Positions 12,987-22,060 are shown, counted from the stretch's first letter. The stretch: DNA of 31,263 nucleotides from an uncultured Finegoldia sp. (GCF_900766215.1 NZ_CAAFUQ010000038.1:1-31263), one strand, 5' to 3'. Translations and numbers: made by a program. The notes: generated by a model from the sequence alone, not told the origin.

Positions 12987-14174
12987 ATGAAATACGATTT
13001 TGAAACGATTAGTGACAGAAACGAAATGGGATCTAGAAAATGGGCTGTAAGAAGCGAACAATTTCCAAATATGAAAAAAGATGTAGTTCCATTTAGCGTT
13101 GCAGATATGGAATTCAAAAACGCACCAGAAATTATCGACGGTTTGAAAAAACGCTTAGATAATTTGGTTTTGGGATATGCCTCTCCTACTGATAGATTCT
13201 ACGAAAGTATTATTAATTGGGACAAAAAACGCCACAGTGCAGATATCAAAAAAGAATGGATTGTCGAAGTTCCAACTGTTGTAGATGGATTTTTTGCTGC
13301 AGTAAGTGCTTTCACTAAAAAAGGCGATTCTGTAATGATTATGAGACCAGTGTATGGTCCTTTCAGATTTGCCATTGAATTTAATGAAAGAGTTATGACA
13401 GATGTTCCTTTGATTTCAGACCAACGCAACAATTATTCAATTGATTTTGAAAAATTTGAATCAGAATGTAAAAAGTCTGAAAACAAAATGGTTATTCTTT
13501 GTAATCCTCATAATCCGGGTGGAATTTTGTGGAGCAAGGATGATTTGGAAAAAGTAATCAAGATTGCGAATGATAATGATGTGATTGTTGTGGTTGATGA
13601 GATTTGGCAAGATATTGTTATGCCGGGAAATACTCACACATCTGTGCTTTCTTTGGATAGAAAATTAATCGAAAAAACTGTAGTGTGCCAATCTTCAACA
13701 AAATCTTTTAACTTAGCAGGACTTTGCTGTGGATATACAATTATTTCCGATTCTGAAATGATGGCTCAATACAAGAAGACTTTGGATATTATGAGAAGCA
13801 ACGCTGTCAATGTTATGGGACTTGAAGCTACACAATTGGCTTTTGATGAAGCTTGTGACTGGCTTGACGAATTAATCAAAGTCATAGATACTAACCAAAA
13901 AATCGTCTACGATTTCTTCCAAGAAAAATATCCTAAAATCATAGTAAATCACCTTCAAGCGACTTACGTTATGTGGATGGATTTCAGATGTTTGGGATTG
14001 AACAGTGATGATTTGCTTAAAACATTGGGTGAAAAAGCTGATTTGGTATTCACTGACGGAAGATTCTTCGGTGAATGTGATGGATTCGTAAGGTTCAACG
14101 TGGCAGCCCCTACACAAGTCGTAAAAGACGCATTAGTTAGATTGGATAATTTACTACAAGAAATATACAAATAA
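12987..14174 (+). CDS. PatB/MalY-type PLP-dependent C-S lyase
   Basis: A 395-residue fold-type I PLP enzyme. K239 in SSTKSFNLAGL is the expected Schiff-base lysine; NPHNPGGILW and DEIWQDIVMPG are further cofactor-site blocks. The N-terminal KYDFETISDRNEMGSRKW with PFSVADMEFKNAPEI is typical of the MalY/PatB subgroup, which cleaves cystathionine or cysteine conjugates to pyruvate, ammonia and a thiol. The start at 12987 is preferred over 12984 because AAGGAG is better spaced. An extended -10 TGTTATACT near 12951 is the likely promoter. Such enzymes produce hydrogen sulfide or thiols from cysteine-type substrates in anaerobes. A plain aminotransferase role is less likely. Confidence 0.88.
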   Translation: MKYDFETISDRNEMGSRKWAVRSEQFPNMKKDVVPFSVADMEFKNAPEIIDGLKKRLDNLVLGYASPTDRFYESIINWDKKRHSADIKKEWIVEVPTVVDGFFAAVSAFTKKGDSVMIMRPVYGPFRFAIEFNERVMTDVPLISDQRNNYSIDFEKFESECKKSENKMVILCNPHNPGGILWSKDDLEKVIKIANDNDVIVVVDEIWQDIVMPGNTHTSVLSLDRKLIEKTVVCQSSTKSFNLAGLCCGYTIISDSEMMAQYKKTLDIMRSNAVNVMGLEATQLAFDEACDWLDELIKVIDTNQKIVYDFFQEKYPKIIVNHLQATYVMWMDFRCLGLNSDDLLKTLGEKADLVFTDGRFFGECDGFVRFNVAAPTQVVKDALVRLDNLLQEIYK

Positions 14175-14181
14175 ACACAAC

Positions 14182-14217
14182 AAATCCCGAAACTCATTTG
14201 AATTTCGGGATTTTTTT
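14182..14217. terminator. Bidirectional terminator between convergent genes
   Basis: AAATCCCGAAA (14182-14192) and TTTCGGGATTT (14203-14213) form a perfect 11-bp stem with a T run to the right and an A-rich left flank. It serves the C-S lyase gene and probably the minus-strand lipoprotein gene. Confidence 0.9.
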
Positions 14218-14223
14218 AAAGTT

Positions 14224-15195
14224 CTATTTTACATTTAAAAATTGTTGCATGTATTCAAATGGACCATTATCCACTTGAACTTTTGGGTTATTAATTGATG
14301 TGTCTTCTTTTGAAGTTAGTGAGATGTTAATGCTTTCTGTATCTTTTGATTTTGGAGTTGATTTTAAGCTAACATCGTATGATTTGTCCTTGAATTCAAA
14401 TGTTAAATTGAACTTATCGTCTTTGTTAGTTGTCTTTAATGTGTTCATTTTTTCTTCGAATTCTTTTTTAGATTGGTCTGATTTTAAATTATTTTCAATT
14501 TCTTGGATTTTTTGTTGTTCTTGGTCTGTAAGGTCACTTCCCTTGGCAAGTTTGGCGTATTCTTTGAAGTTTTTCAATAAAGTTTTTCTTGAATATTCCA
14601 TGACTTTTGCCCATTGTTCGCCAGTCAAATTCACAGAGTATTTGTGGTTGCCATCTTCTTTAACAGTTAATTCCTTGTTGTCGATTACAAAGTCTTTTGC
14701 GATTCTAACTTGGAATTTTGTATTTGATGATAAAAGTGGCATGAACACAGTGAAATCTCTTACAGTTGTCGCTTGGAAATTTTGCTCAGTTAATTTTTGC
14801 AAAATTTGTGTAACATTGAAGTACAAGTTTTTTTGAATCAAAGCTTCCTTCATTTTTGGTGGAAGATTGTTAGCAAATGCATCGTAATTCAAGTACGCTT
14901 TTCCATCTTGGATTGCAAAGTGAAGTTCACCCAAGTTGTTTCCTTGACCAGCTAATTGAGCTACATCGCTTGTAACAGTTGCCATTGCAACTCCTGTTGT
15001 TTTGTCTTGTGTTGCTTTGACTTTGATTTCTTTTAGCTTGGAAGTTTCATTCTTGAATTCATAAGATTGGTTCTTCCATTCAGTTGTTTTTCTAAAATCG
15101 TTTAATAGGCTTACTTTTTCTTTTGCTTGAGAGCAAGCGCTTAAAGTTATTACCATAAGTAGTGATAATAACACTAATGTAAATTTCTTTTTCAT
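14224..15195 (-). CDS. Lipoprotein of unknown function
   Basis: A 323-residue predicted lipoprotein. The signal MKKKFTLVLLSLLMVITLSAC ends in a lipobox (LSAC) with the lipidated cysteine at residue 21. The mature part has alternating beta-type strands and a helical stretch near 215-260, a pattern like LolA/LppX-style carriers, but no motif proves this. AGGGGGAATTT precedes the ATG, and an extended -10 TGTTATAAT lies about 30 bp upstream on the minus strand. Substrate and partner are unknown. Confidence 0.78.
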   Translation of the reverse strand: MKKKFTLVLLSLLMVITLSACSQAKEKVSLLNDFRKTTEWKNQSYEFKNETSKLKEIKVKATQDKTTGVAMATVTSDVAQLAGQGNNLGELHFAIQDGKAYLNYDAFANNLPPKMKEALIQKNLYFNVTQILQKLTEQNFQATTVRDFTVFMPLLSSNTKFQVRIAKDFVIDNKELTVKEDGNHKYSVNLTGEQWAKVMEYSRKTLLKNFKEYAKLAKGSDLTDQEQQKIQEIENNLKSDQSKKEFEEKMNTLKTTNKDDKFNLTFEFKDKSYDVSLKSTPKSKDTESINISLTSKEDTSINNPKVQVDNGPFEYMQQFLNVK

Positions 15196-15313
15196 AAATT
15201 CCCCCTGACAATAATATTATAACAGATTTCGGCAAATGATTTTGAACAAATCACAATTGTAGACTTATTGTAACCTAATGTTGAATTTTGAAATATAAAT
15301 GACAAATAAATAG

Positions 15314-15342
15314 TTGACAAGTAGAAATCGTTTAACTAAAAT
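15314..15342 (+). promoter_or_regulatory. Promoter of the 15384 lipoprotein gene
   Basis: TTGACA (15314-15319), a 17-bp spacer and TAAAAT (15337-15342) form a strong promoter. The short transcript leader contains a four-codon frame (ATG at 15361, stop at 15373-15375) just before the ribosome binding site, which may or may not be translated. Confidence 0.8.
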
Positions 15343-15383
15343 AAAATTGAAGTGATAATTATGAAAAAATATTAGAGGTTCAT

Positions 15384-16073
15384 ATGACTATAGGTAAATT
15401 AAGAAAAACAATCACACTTGTTATTATGATGTTGTTACTTTTATCGTCTTGTCAAAAAAATAAAATTAAAAACGACGAGCAAAAAGCAAATCAAAACGAG
15501 ACAGTAAAAGTAGATGTTGACGAAAAGGATAAAGCTAATATAAATGAAACTGTAAAAATGTTTTTTACGCAAAAATATTACAAGCTGGAAAAAGATACAA
15601 ATAAAATTAGATTGAGTGAAAGTCTTGAAAAATTTTTAGCTAAAAAACCAGATTATAAGTATTATGAATTATCCGAGTTGAAAATATTGGATACGTATGA
15701 AAGTAAAGACAAAATTTTAGTTTTAGTGAAGACATGGATTTCTACTAAGGATAAGAAATCTGGAGAAGGCGTGATAATGAGAATTTTAATATCTAAGGAT
15801 AAGAATACGTATGTCGTAGAAAATGAAGTTGCTGAGGATATGATAGAATCAGAAAATTATCAAACAAAATTATCCAAAAAAGATATAAAAAATTACATTA
15901 AAAAATCATCGGTAATGAATGGAGACAATTTATCGGATTCAGAGATAGATAAGAATATAAAAGATTTTGATGTGTACGATTTTTACTCATATATTGGAAT
16001 GTTTGAAGTTCAAAAAAGTAAAGAAACTAATGAAGATTTAATTTATGTTTTAGAAAATCATGAATACAAATAA
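15384..16073 (+). CDS. Lipoprotein of unknown function
   Basis: A 229-residue predicted lipoprotein with signal MTIGKLRKTITLVIMM and a lipobox LLSSC (cysteine at about residue 23). A charged, Lys/Asp/Glu/Asn-rich stretch follows to about residue 50. The remaining domain (about 50-229) has alternating strands and helices (YYELSELKILDTYESKDKI) with no catalytic motif; its shape would suit a small NTF2-like fold. It is a single gene between two terminators and convergent with pepD. Confidence 0.75.
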   Translation: MTIGKLRKTITLVIMMLLLLSSCQKNKIKNDEQKANQNETVKVDVDEKDKANINETVKMFFTQKYYKLEKDTNKIRLSESLEKFLAKKPDYKYYELSELKILDTYESKDKILVLVKTWISTKDKKSGEGVIMRILISKDKNTYVVENEVAEDMIESENYQTKLSKKDIKNYIKKSSVMNGDNLSDSEIDKNIKDFDVYDFYSYIGMFEVQKSKETNEDLIYVLENHEYK

Positions 16074-16079
16074 TTTAAA

Positions 16080-16115
16080 AAGGAAAGTTCATAAAAAGAA
16101 CTTTCCTTAATTTTT
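16080..16115. terminator. Bidirectional terminator between convergent genes
   Basis: AAGGAAAGTTC (16080-16090) pairs perfectly with GAACTTTCCTT (16098-16108) around a 7-nt loop, with T-rich and A-rich flanks. It separates the lipoprotein gene from pepD. Confidence 0.9.
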
Positions 16116-16117
16116 TG

Positions 16118-17557
16118 TTATTTTAATTTTTCTAATAATTTTAATGTGTAATCGTACATTCTTTGAGTAGATTCAATTCCCAAATGTTCCAATGGAGTGT
16201 GAGCGCCAATGATATCTGGACCGAAACTAATCATATCGCAATCAGGAAGTACGCCTTTTAACAAACCACATTCCAAACCTGCGTGAATTGCAGTTACATT
16301 AGCTTTCTTGCCAGTCATTTCTTCGTACAATGCTGGAGCAACCTTTGCCAATTCTCCATCAGTGTTGAATTCCCATGCTGGATATTCTTTTTCGATAACA
16401 GTAGTTCCGTGAGTCAAATAAGCTAATGATTTGATCTTGTCGAACATATTGTGAAGTTCGCTTTCTACAGAACTTCTTACACAACAAGTAACCTTGATTT
16501 TTTCGTCGTCTGCTTCAACAACACCAACGTTTGAACTTGTTTGAACCAAACCTTCGATGTCTTGTGAAGTTGAAATAACATCGTTGATTAACAAATACAA
16601 GAATTTAACGATAGATTGAGAAGTTTCTTTTGAATAAGAAAATTCTGTTTTTTCTGTTTCTTTAATATCCAAAACCAAGTTAGGATCTGTTTTTCTACCT
16701 TCGTGACGAACATATTCTCCAATTTCGTTTAAAATATTCATTGCCTTGTCCAAATCATCAACAGTGATGATAGCGTGAGCATTCTTTGCGATGGCATTGT
16801 GTTTTGATCCACCGGAGATTTCTTGCAATCTAAAATCCATTTCCAAAGCAACTTTGTTCAAAAGTCTTGCCATAACTTTGATGGCGTTTTTGTTTTGTTT
16901 TTGAATTTCAAGACCAGAGTGACCACCATTTAATCCAGAAAGAGAAATTTCGATAGCCTTTGATAAGCCTTCTGATTTTTCACTCTTGAAAGTAGTAATG
17001 GCATTTGCTCCACCAGAACAGCTTACAATGAAGTCTCCTTCGGTTTCGGTGTCGATGTTTAACAAACGAGTTCCGCTCAAATGTTCAGCAGTCACACCGT
17101 TTGCTCCGTCCATTCCACGTTCTTCATCAATTGTTACAAGAACTTCCAATTTTGGATGAGCAACATCATCAGAATCCAAAATAGCTAAGCAAAACGCAAC
17201 AGCGATTCCGTCATCTGCTCCTAAAGTTGTGTTATCTGCATAAACATATCCGTCTTTAACGTGCATTGAGATAGGATCTTTTAAGAAATCGTGGTCTGAA
17301 TCATCAGTCTTTTCGCAAACCATGTCCATGTGTCCTTGCAAAATAACAGGTTCTGAATTTTCGTAACCTTTTGTAGCGTCTTTTTTGATAATTACATTGT
17401 TAAGATGATCTTGGTATACTTCAAGTCCTCTTTCCTTTGCAAAACTAACCAAAAAATCTGAAACGCCTTTTTCATTTCCCGAACCACGAGGAATATCGTT
17501 TAATTGTTTGAACCAATAAAACACTTTTTTTGGTTCTAAATCTTCATATTTTTGCAT
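16118..17557 (-). CDS. pepD: Aminoacyl-histidine dipeptidase (PepD, M20 family)
   Basis: A 479-residue cytosolic zinc dipeptidase that cleaves Xaa-His and other dipeptides. Metal ligands are recognisable: H76 and D78 in GHMDMV, D115 in TLGADDG, E145-E146 in TIDEERGM, and a distal histidine near the C-terminus (GAHTPLEHLGI). Length and the GSGNEKGVSDFL N-terminus match the family. GGAGG lies 5 bases before the ATG. On the minus strand TTACAA, 16 bp and TATAAT upstream give it its own promoter in the 58-bp gap after pdxR. It supports peptide-based nutrition in an anaerobe. Confidence 0.95.
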   Translation of the reverse strand: MQKYEDLEPKKVFYWFKQLNDIPRGSGNEKGVSDFLVSFAKERGLEVYQDHLNNVIIKKDATKGYENSEPVILQGHMDMVCEKTDDSDHDFLKDPISMHVKDGYVYADNTTLGADDGIAVAFCLAILDSDDVAHPKLEVLVTIDEERGMDGANGVTAEHLSGTRLLNIDTETEGDFIVSCSGGANAITTFKSEKSEGLSKAIEISLSGLNGGHSGLEIQKQNKNAIKVMARLLNKVALEMDFRLQEISGGSKHNAIAKNAHAIITVDDLDKAMNILNEIGEYVRHEGRKTDPNLVLDIKETEKTEFSYSKETSQSIVKFLYLLINDVISTSQDIEGLVQTSSNVGVVEADDEKIKVTCCVRSSVESELHNMFDKIKSLAYLTHGTTVIEKEYPAWEFNTDGELAKVAPALYEEMTGKKANVTAIHAGLECGLLKGVLPDCDMISFGPDIIGAHTPLEHLGIESTQRMYDYTLKLLEKLK

Positions 17558-17615
17558 GAGTAACCTCCTATATATCTTCTTACTTTATTATAACTCTTTT
17601 ACATTATTTTGTAAT

Positions 17616-18995
17616 CTAATTGACAAGATTATTTACAACATTTACGATAATATCCATACCAGTTGAAATATCATCGTAGCTCATCTTAGCAAACCCAATC
17701 AAAAACACATTAGTGTTCATGTTTTTATCCAAATAAAAATCATCGATACTAGTCACATATACAGAATTTTCCTTCAAAGTTTTCAGCAAAACATTACTGT
17801 CAATCCTCTTATCGACCTTGATTACGACAGATGTGCCACAATCAGTTTTCTCACAATTGATGTATTTGCAGCTGTTAATCTTCGAGAAAATAATCTCGTA
17901 TTTTTTTGCATACACCTTCTTCATTTGATTGACCTGCTTTTCAAAATCTCCACTGTCAATAAACTTGGACAACGCAGATTGAACGAAAATCGACACAGGA
18001 CACCTCTCAGATCTTAATACAGAATAAAATTTATTCATCAAATTTTTAGGCAAAACCATAAAACTCACACGCATCGCAGGGGTTACAGTACGTGAAAAAT
18101 TCCCGATGTAAATCACCTTATCATTCACATCCAAAGTCTTCAGTGGAGCAATCGGACGCAGCTTGTATTTAAATTCAGCATCGTAGTCATCCTCAATTAT
18201 GTAGCGATTATTTTTTTCGTAAGCCCAATTCAACAAATCAATCCTCTTATTAATCGGCATAATCGCAGAAGTCGGAAACTGATGAGAAGGAGTCACACTT
18301 ACCACACTAGCATCTGTTTGCTTCAGAAAGTCTATATCAATTCCATCTTCATTCACATCAATCGGCGTACTGTTGAAATTATTGTAAAAACCAATTCCGT
18401 GATATGCATATCCAGGATTTTCGAAACCAAAAACGGGATTGTTAAGAAGATTTTTAATCAAAATCAACAACTCATTGCTGCCAGAACTCACGACGATTTG
18501 GTTGGGATTCACGATAATTTCTCTGAAATCTTTCAAATAATTTGAAATAGAACACCTCAACGAAAATAATCCCAAACCATCAACCTTACCCAAAATAGCA
18601 TCATCATCTTCACTAATTGAATCCCTGAAAGCTTTTCTTATCTGCTTGTATTTAAAACACGATTTATCCACACCTGAAAATGAAAAATCATACACGTAAG
18701 AATTCTTTTCCTCAACAATCATATCCTCATCATCAAAGTTTGCATCGTTTTGCAAAATATGACCAGATTTTTCTACAAAAAACCCACTTCTCTCACTGGA
18801 ACGAATGTATCCTTCCTTTTCCAATTGATAATAGGCATTGGACACAGTATTTATCGAAATATTTAGCTCATTTGATAATTTCCTAATAGAAGGAAGCTTG
18901 TCATTAGTCTTCAATTGTTTCGTGTTAATCTTTTCTTTTATAGAATCGTAAATTTGATTATACAAATAATCCTTGTCGTTTAAATTTATGAACAT
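17616..18995 (-). CDS. pdxR: PdxR-type MocR-family transcription regulator
   Basis: A 459-residue regulator with an N-terminal GntR winged helix (residues 1-75: LPSIRKLSNELNISINTVSNAYYQLEKEGYI) fused to an aminotransferase-like domain. That domain keeps the PLP-site features DDYDAEFKYKLRPIAPLK and YIGNFSRTVTPAMRVSFMVLP; the serine-arginine block lacks the usual catalytic SxxK, so the PLP-binding lysine is probably the one in the preceding strand or is absent. MocR proteins sense PLP rather than catalyse. The divergent position next to pdxS, 109 bp apart, supports control of PLP synthesis. ACGGAGG lies before the ATG. Confidence 0.87.
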   Translation of the reverse strand: MFINLNDKDYLYNQIYDSIKEKINTKQLKTNDKLPSIRKLSNELNISINTVSNAYYQLEKEGYIRSSERSGFFVEKSGHILQNDANFDDEDMIVEEKNSYVYDFSFSGVDKSCFKYKQIRKAFRDSISEDDDAILGKVDGLGLFSLRCSISNYLKDFREIIVNPNQIVVSSGSNELLILIKNLLNNPVFGFENPGYAYHGIGFYNNFNSTPIDVNEDGIDIDFLKQTDASVVSVTPSHQFPTSAIMPINKRIDLLNWAYEKNNRYIIEDDYDAEFKYKLRPIAPLKTLDVNDKVIYIGNFSRTVTPAMRVSFMVLPKNLMNKFYSVLRSERCPVSIFVQSALSKFIDSGDFEKQVNQMKKVYAKKYEIIFSKINSCKYINCEKTDCGTSVVIKVDKRIDSNVLLKTLKENSVYVTSIDDFYLDKNMNTNVFLIGFAKMSYDDISTGMDIIVNVVNNLVN

Positions 18996-19104
18996 AAAAT
19001 CCTCCGTTGGATTAAGTATAACACATCTGTACCCATAAAATTATTTTATTTTGCTACTATGATTAGATGCAATTTGCATGTATTATAAGGGCGAGGTGAT
19101 TTTA
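18996..19104. promoter_or_regulatory. Divergent pdxR-pdxS control region
   Basis: This 109-bp gap should hold both promoters and the PdxR site. On the minus strand an extended -10 TGTTATACT lies about 25 bp before pdxR. On the plus strand TATGAT (19059-19064) is a possible -10 for pdxS. A perfect 13-bp palindrome ATGCAATTTGCAT at 19067-19079 sits just downstream of it, at a place where a bound regulator could block or influence pdxS transcription. No footprint evidence exists. Confidence 0.5.
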
Positions 19105-19947
19105 ATGGATATAAATGAAAAATTAAAGGGCGGAGTAATAATGGATGTAATCAATGCTGAACAAGCGAGGATTGCAGAAGCAGCAGGAGCAGTAAGCGTA
19201 ATGGCACTTGAAAGAGTTCCTGCAGATATTAGAGCTGCTGGAGGAGTTAGCAGAATGAGCGATCCTAAAATGATTGAAGAAATCATGAAAGCTGTTAAAA
19301 TTCCAGTGATGGCAAAAGTTAGAATTGGTCATTTTGTTGAAGCGCAAATTTTGGAATCTTTGGGAATTGATTACATTGACGAATCAGAAGTTTTGTCTCC
19401 GGCAGATGACAAGTATCATATCGACAAATCAAAATTTAACACTCCTTTTGTTTGTGGAGCGAGAAATTTACCGGAGGCTTTACGAAGAATCAAAGAAGGC
19501 GCTAAGATGATTAGAACAAAAGGTGAAGCTGGAACTGGAGATGTTGTCCAAGCTGTTACACATATGAGACAAATCATGGGCGAAATTTCATTGGTGAAGT
19601 CTTTGAAGGAAGATGAATTGTACGACAAAGCAAAAGAAATGGGAGTTTGCTTTGAATTATTGAAATACGTTCACGAAAATGGAAAATTACCTGTACTTAA
19701 TTTTTCTGCAGGTGGAGTTGCAACTCCTGCTGATGCGGCGTTGATGAGACAATTGGGAGCTGAAGGTGTGTTTGTTGGTAGTGGAATTTTCAAAAGTGGA
19801 AATCCAGAAAAACGTGCCAAAGCTATCGTAAAAGCTGTAGAAAATTACAATAATCCTGATGTATTGCTTGAAGTGAGCAAAGATTTGGGAGAAGCAATGG
19901 TGGGAATTAATCCAGATGAAATAAAAGTCATCATGGCTAATAGATAA
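19105..19947 (+). CDS. pdxS: Pyridoxal 5'-phosphate synthase subunit PdxS
   Basis: A 280-residue TIM-barrel synthase that joins ribose 5-phosphate, glyceraldehyde 3-phosphate and ammonia into PLP. Family blocks are plain: GGVIMDVINAEQARIAEAAGAVSVMALERVP, MAKVRIGHFVEAQ, IDESEVLSPAD, KGEAGTGDVVQAV and NFSAGGVATPADAALMRQLGAEGVFVGSGIF. The catalytic lysine in MAKVRIGH is present. The start at 19105 fits GAGGTG upstream; the ATG at 19078 falls inside the palindrome. The usual glutaminase partner pdxT does not follow; a terminator comes next. Regulation by the divergent PdxR is likely. Confidence 0.97.
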   Translation: MDINEKLKGGVIMDVINAEQARIAEAAGAVSVMALERVPADIRAAGGVSRMSDPKMIEEIMKAVKIPVMAKVRIGHFVEAQILESLGIDYIDESEVLSPADDKYHIDKSKFNTPFVCGARNLPEALRRIKEGAKMIRTKGEAGTGDVVQAVTHMRQIMGEISLVKSLKEDELYDKAKEMGVCFELLKYVHENGKLPVLNFSAGGVATPADAALMRQLGAEGVFVGSGIFKSGNPEKRAKAIVKAVENYNNPDVLLEVSKDLGEAMVGINPDEIKVIMANR

Positions 19948-19960
19948 AACGAAATAAACT

Positions 19961-19997
19961 AAACAAAGGCTACCGATTTTTTAGGTAGCCTTTGTTT
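19961..19997 (+). terminator. Terminator after pdxS
   Basis: AAACAAAGGCTACC (19961-19974) pairs perfectly with GGTAGCCTTTGTTT (19984-19997). It lies between pdxS and the convergent relE-type gene and may serve both. Confidence 0.85.
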
Positions 19998-20016
19998 GTG
20001 ATTAATATAAAAGAAA

Positions 20017-20283
20017 CTATTTGTAAATATCACGCCTATGACCAATAGTCAAAGCAAGAATAATCATTTTGTTATCCTCAATTTGACAGATTAGGCGATA
20101 ATCTCCTATTCGATATCTCCACTGTCCTTTGCGATTTGCTGTTAAACATTTTCCGAATTGGCGAGGATTTTCACAATCAATTAAATTTTTAGTAATCCAA
20201 GACTTTATTATTAACTGAGTGTATTTATCTAACTTTTTAAATTCTTTTTCAAATTTAGGAGTAGTTTCTAGATGAAAAATCAT
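20017..20283 (-). CDS. RelE/YafQ-type mRNA-interferase toxin
   Basis: An 88-residue protein of the RelE/ParE superfamily. The typical core is TPKFEKEFKKLDK, then KGQWRYRIGDYRLICQI and TIGHRRDIYK, with the basic and histidine residues used for ribosome-dependent mRNA cleavage in RelE and YafQ. The start at 20283 overlaps the antitoxin stop by ATGA, the usual coupled layout; an upstream in-frame ATG at 20301 lies inside the antitoxin gene. It forms a complete module with the preceding gene and lies convergent to pdxS. Confidence 0.9.
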   Translation of the reverse strand: MIFHLETTPKFEKEFKKLDKYTQLIIKSWITKNLIDCENPRQFGKCLTANRKGQWRYRIGDYRLICQIEDNKMIILALTIGHRRDIYK

Positions 20284-20501
20284 AAATCCAATTCCTTCCA
20301 AAATTCTGAAATTGGTCTACTCTTTTTCCCGCTTTCTACATATTCTTTATAAGCTTCTTCAGCAACAGTGATATCATATTCATTTTCAATTTGTTCAAAC
20401 AAAGCTCTCTTGAAGGCTTCGCCTACAGAAATAGAGTGAATTTTGGCATAACTTTCTGCAAGATTTTTTTCCTCTTTTGATAATCTAATTGAAAAACTCA
20501 T
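20280..20501 (-). CDS. RelB-type antitoxin
   Basis: A 73-residue protein with an N-terminal ribbon-helix-helix-like part (MSFSIRLSKEEKNLAESYAKIHSISVGEAFKRAL) for DNA binding and dimerisation. A C-terminal tail (KSRPISEFWKELDL) of the kind that wraps the toxin follows. The start at 20501 is chosen because AGGAGGTG lies 9 bases before it. It overlaps the toxin gene by 4 bp and is expected to neutralise the toxin and repress the shared promoter. Confidence 0.88.
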   Translation of the reverse strand: MSFSIRLSKEEKNLAESYAKIHSISVGEAFKRALFEQIENEYDITVAEEAYKEYVESGKKSRPISEFWKELDL

Positions 20502-20518
20502 AAAATACACCTCCTCTT

Positions 20519-20553
20519 GTAATACATTGTACTACTTTATTACGAATTGTCAA
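20519..20553 (-). promoter_or_regulatory. Promoter and likely operator of the relBE-type module
   Basis: On the minus strand TTGACA (plus 20548-20553), a 16-bp spacer and TACAAT (plus 20526-20531) make a strong promoter. GTAATA (20519-20524) and TATTAC (20538-20543) form an inverted repeat around the -10 box, as expected for autorepression by the antitoxin. Confidence 0.7.
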
Positions 20554-20585
20554 TAGTTTTTATGATATCATTTTCTTAAAATTCA

Positions 20586-20614
20586 TTGTAATAGATACTA
20601 GTATTTACTATAAT
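20586..20614 (+). promoter_or_regulatory. Promoter of the tldD-tldE operon
   Basis: TTGTAA (20586-20591), a 17-bp spacer and perfect TATAAT (20609-20614) lie about 20 bp before the start codon, with AAAGGGG as ribosome binding site. Confidence 0.8.
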
Positions 20615-20635
20615 TAATAATGAAAGGGGTAGAAC

Positions 20636-22060
20636 ATGAAAAAACTAACTACATCAAAATTTTTATTAGATAATAAATCTAAATTACAAGAAATTATAAA
20701 AAATTTGGAAACTGATTTCAAATACGTTTCTATTTTAGGTTGCGATGTTGATGGTGCAAGTTATTCTGTGTCGACATCTGCAATTTCATTGAATCCTTCT
20801 CCTGATTACCAACGTGGATTTGTAATCAGAGTGTACACTGATTTGGGATTTAGTGAGTATTCATTTAACGAAGTAGACGTTGACAAAGTATGCGAAAATG
20901 TCCGCAAAATCGCACTTGAAGATCGTAAAAAAATCGTCGAAGGCTTGGACAGAGTAACATACGACAGACTTCCAAATGACGACGAAATCACAAAAGAAAA
21001 AATCACTGAAGTTGAAAACTTGCCAGAAGAAGATAATCCTGAAAAAATTATCACTACTTTGCAAAAAATTCACGACGAAGTTAAAGCGAAATACGAAAAA
21101 ATCGTTCAACTTTCTTTGAGATTGAATATTACGCAAGTTAACAAAATTTTCTTATCGAAAAATAAAGATTTGTACCAATCTTACGCTTATTCAACTGGAT
21201 TTGCAATGGCAGCAGCAACTGATGGAAAAAATACAAAATTAGATTTTATTTCTAGTTCTGGATTGTGTGGAAGTGAATTGATTTCTGAATTTGAAAAAGC
21301 AGCAGATGATGCTTGTAGAAGAACTGAAGAATTGCTTACAGCAGACAGAGTTGTTCCAGGAGAATACGATATAATTTGCGATCCTGATTTTACAGGATTA
21401 ATCGCTCACGAAGCTTTCGGCCACGGAGCAGAAATGGATATGTATGTAAAAGAACGTGCAAAAGGAAAAGAATACCAAGACAAGAGAGTTGCAAGTGACA
21501 AGATAATAATGCACGACGGTGCGACAGCTTTCGATGAAGTGTCGAGCTATTTGTTCGATGACGAAGGTAACTTGGGAAGAGATACTGTGATTATCGACAA
21601 GGGAATTTTGCGTCACGGAATGTGCGACGAATTGTCTGCGATTTTGTTGGGACAAGAATCCACAGGAAATGGTAAGAGAGAATCTTTCAAGAGAAAAGCA
21701 TACACTCGTATGACTAATACTTTCTTTGAAGAAGGCGAAGATTCTGTTGAAGATATGATTAAATCTGTTGACAAGGGATATTTGTTGGAAGGTTTCTCAT
21801 CTGGAATGGAAGATCCAAAAAACTGGGGAATTCAATGCGTTGCAATGAAAGGACGAGAAATCATAGACGGCAAATTAACAGGCAAAATCGTAAGCCCTGT
21901 TTATTTGACAGGATATGTGCCTGATTTGTTGCAATCAATCACACAAGTTTCCAACGGACTTGTACTTTCTGGTGGAGGATATTGCGGAAAAGGCTGGAAA
22001 GAATGGGTTAAGACATCAACTGGTGGATCATACATTAAGGCAAAGGGGATTTTAAGTTAA
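20636..22060 (+). CDS. tldD: TldD-family metalloprotease subunit
   Basis: A 474-residue protein of the TldD/PmbA family. The zinc-binding HExxxH motif is H258-E259-A-F-G-H263, in a glycine-rich setting typical of TldD, followed by GRDTVIIDKGILRHGMCDELSA. In other bacteria TldD and TldE form a heterodimer with a protected active site that digests unfolded peptides and matures some antibiotic peptides or CcdA. The stop codon overlaps the next start by one base (TAATG), so both subunits are translated together. Confidence 0.93.
   Translation: MKKLTTSKFLLDNKSKLQEIIKNLETDFKYVSILGCDVDGASYSVSTSAISLNPSPDYQRGFVIRVYTDLGFSEYSFNEVDVDKVCENVRKIALEDRKKIVEGLDRVTYDRLPNDDEITKEKITEVENLPEEDNPEKIITTLQKIHDEVKAKYEKIVQLSLRLNITQVNKIFLSKNKDLYQSYAYSTGFAMAAATDGKNTKLDFISSSGLCGSELISEFEKAADDACRRTEELLTADRVVPGEYDIICDPDFTGLIAHEAFGHGAEMDMYVKERAKGKEYQDKRVASDKIIMHDGATAFDEVSSYLFDDEGNLGRDTVIIDKGILRHGMCDELSAILLGQESTGNGKRESFKRKAYTRMTNTFFEEGEDSVEDMIKSVDKGYLLEGFSSGMEDPKNWGIQCVAMKGREIIDGKLTGKIVSPVYLTGYVPDLLQSITQVSNGLVLSGGGYCGKGWKEWVKTSTGGSYIKAKGILS

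Noticed and set aside
14300..14836. 178-residue plus-strand frame
   Set aside because: It is the antisense of the lipoprotein gene, which has a signal peptide, lipobox and ribosome binding site; the frame has no such features.
15361..15375. Four-codon leader peptide before the lipoprotein gene
   Set aside because: Too short to support as a gene and without a convincing ribosome binding site; mentioned only with the promoter.
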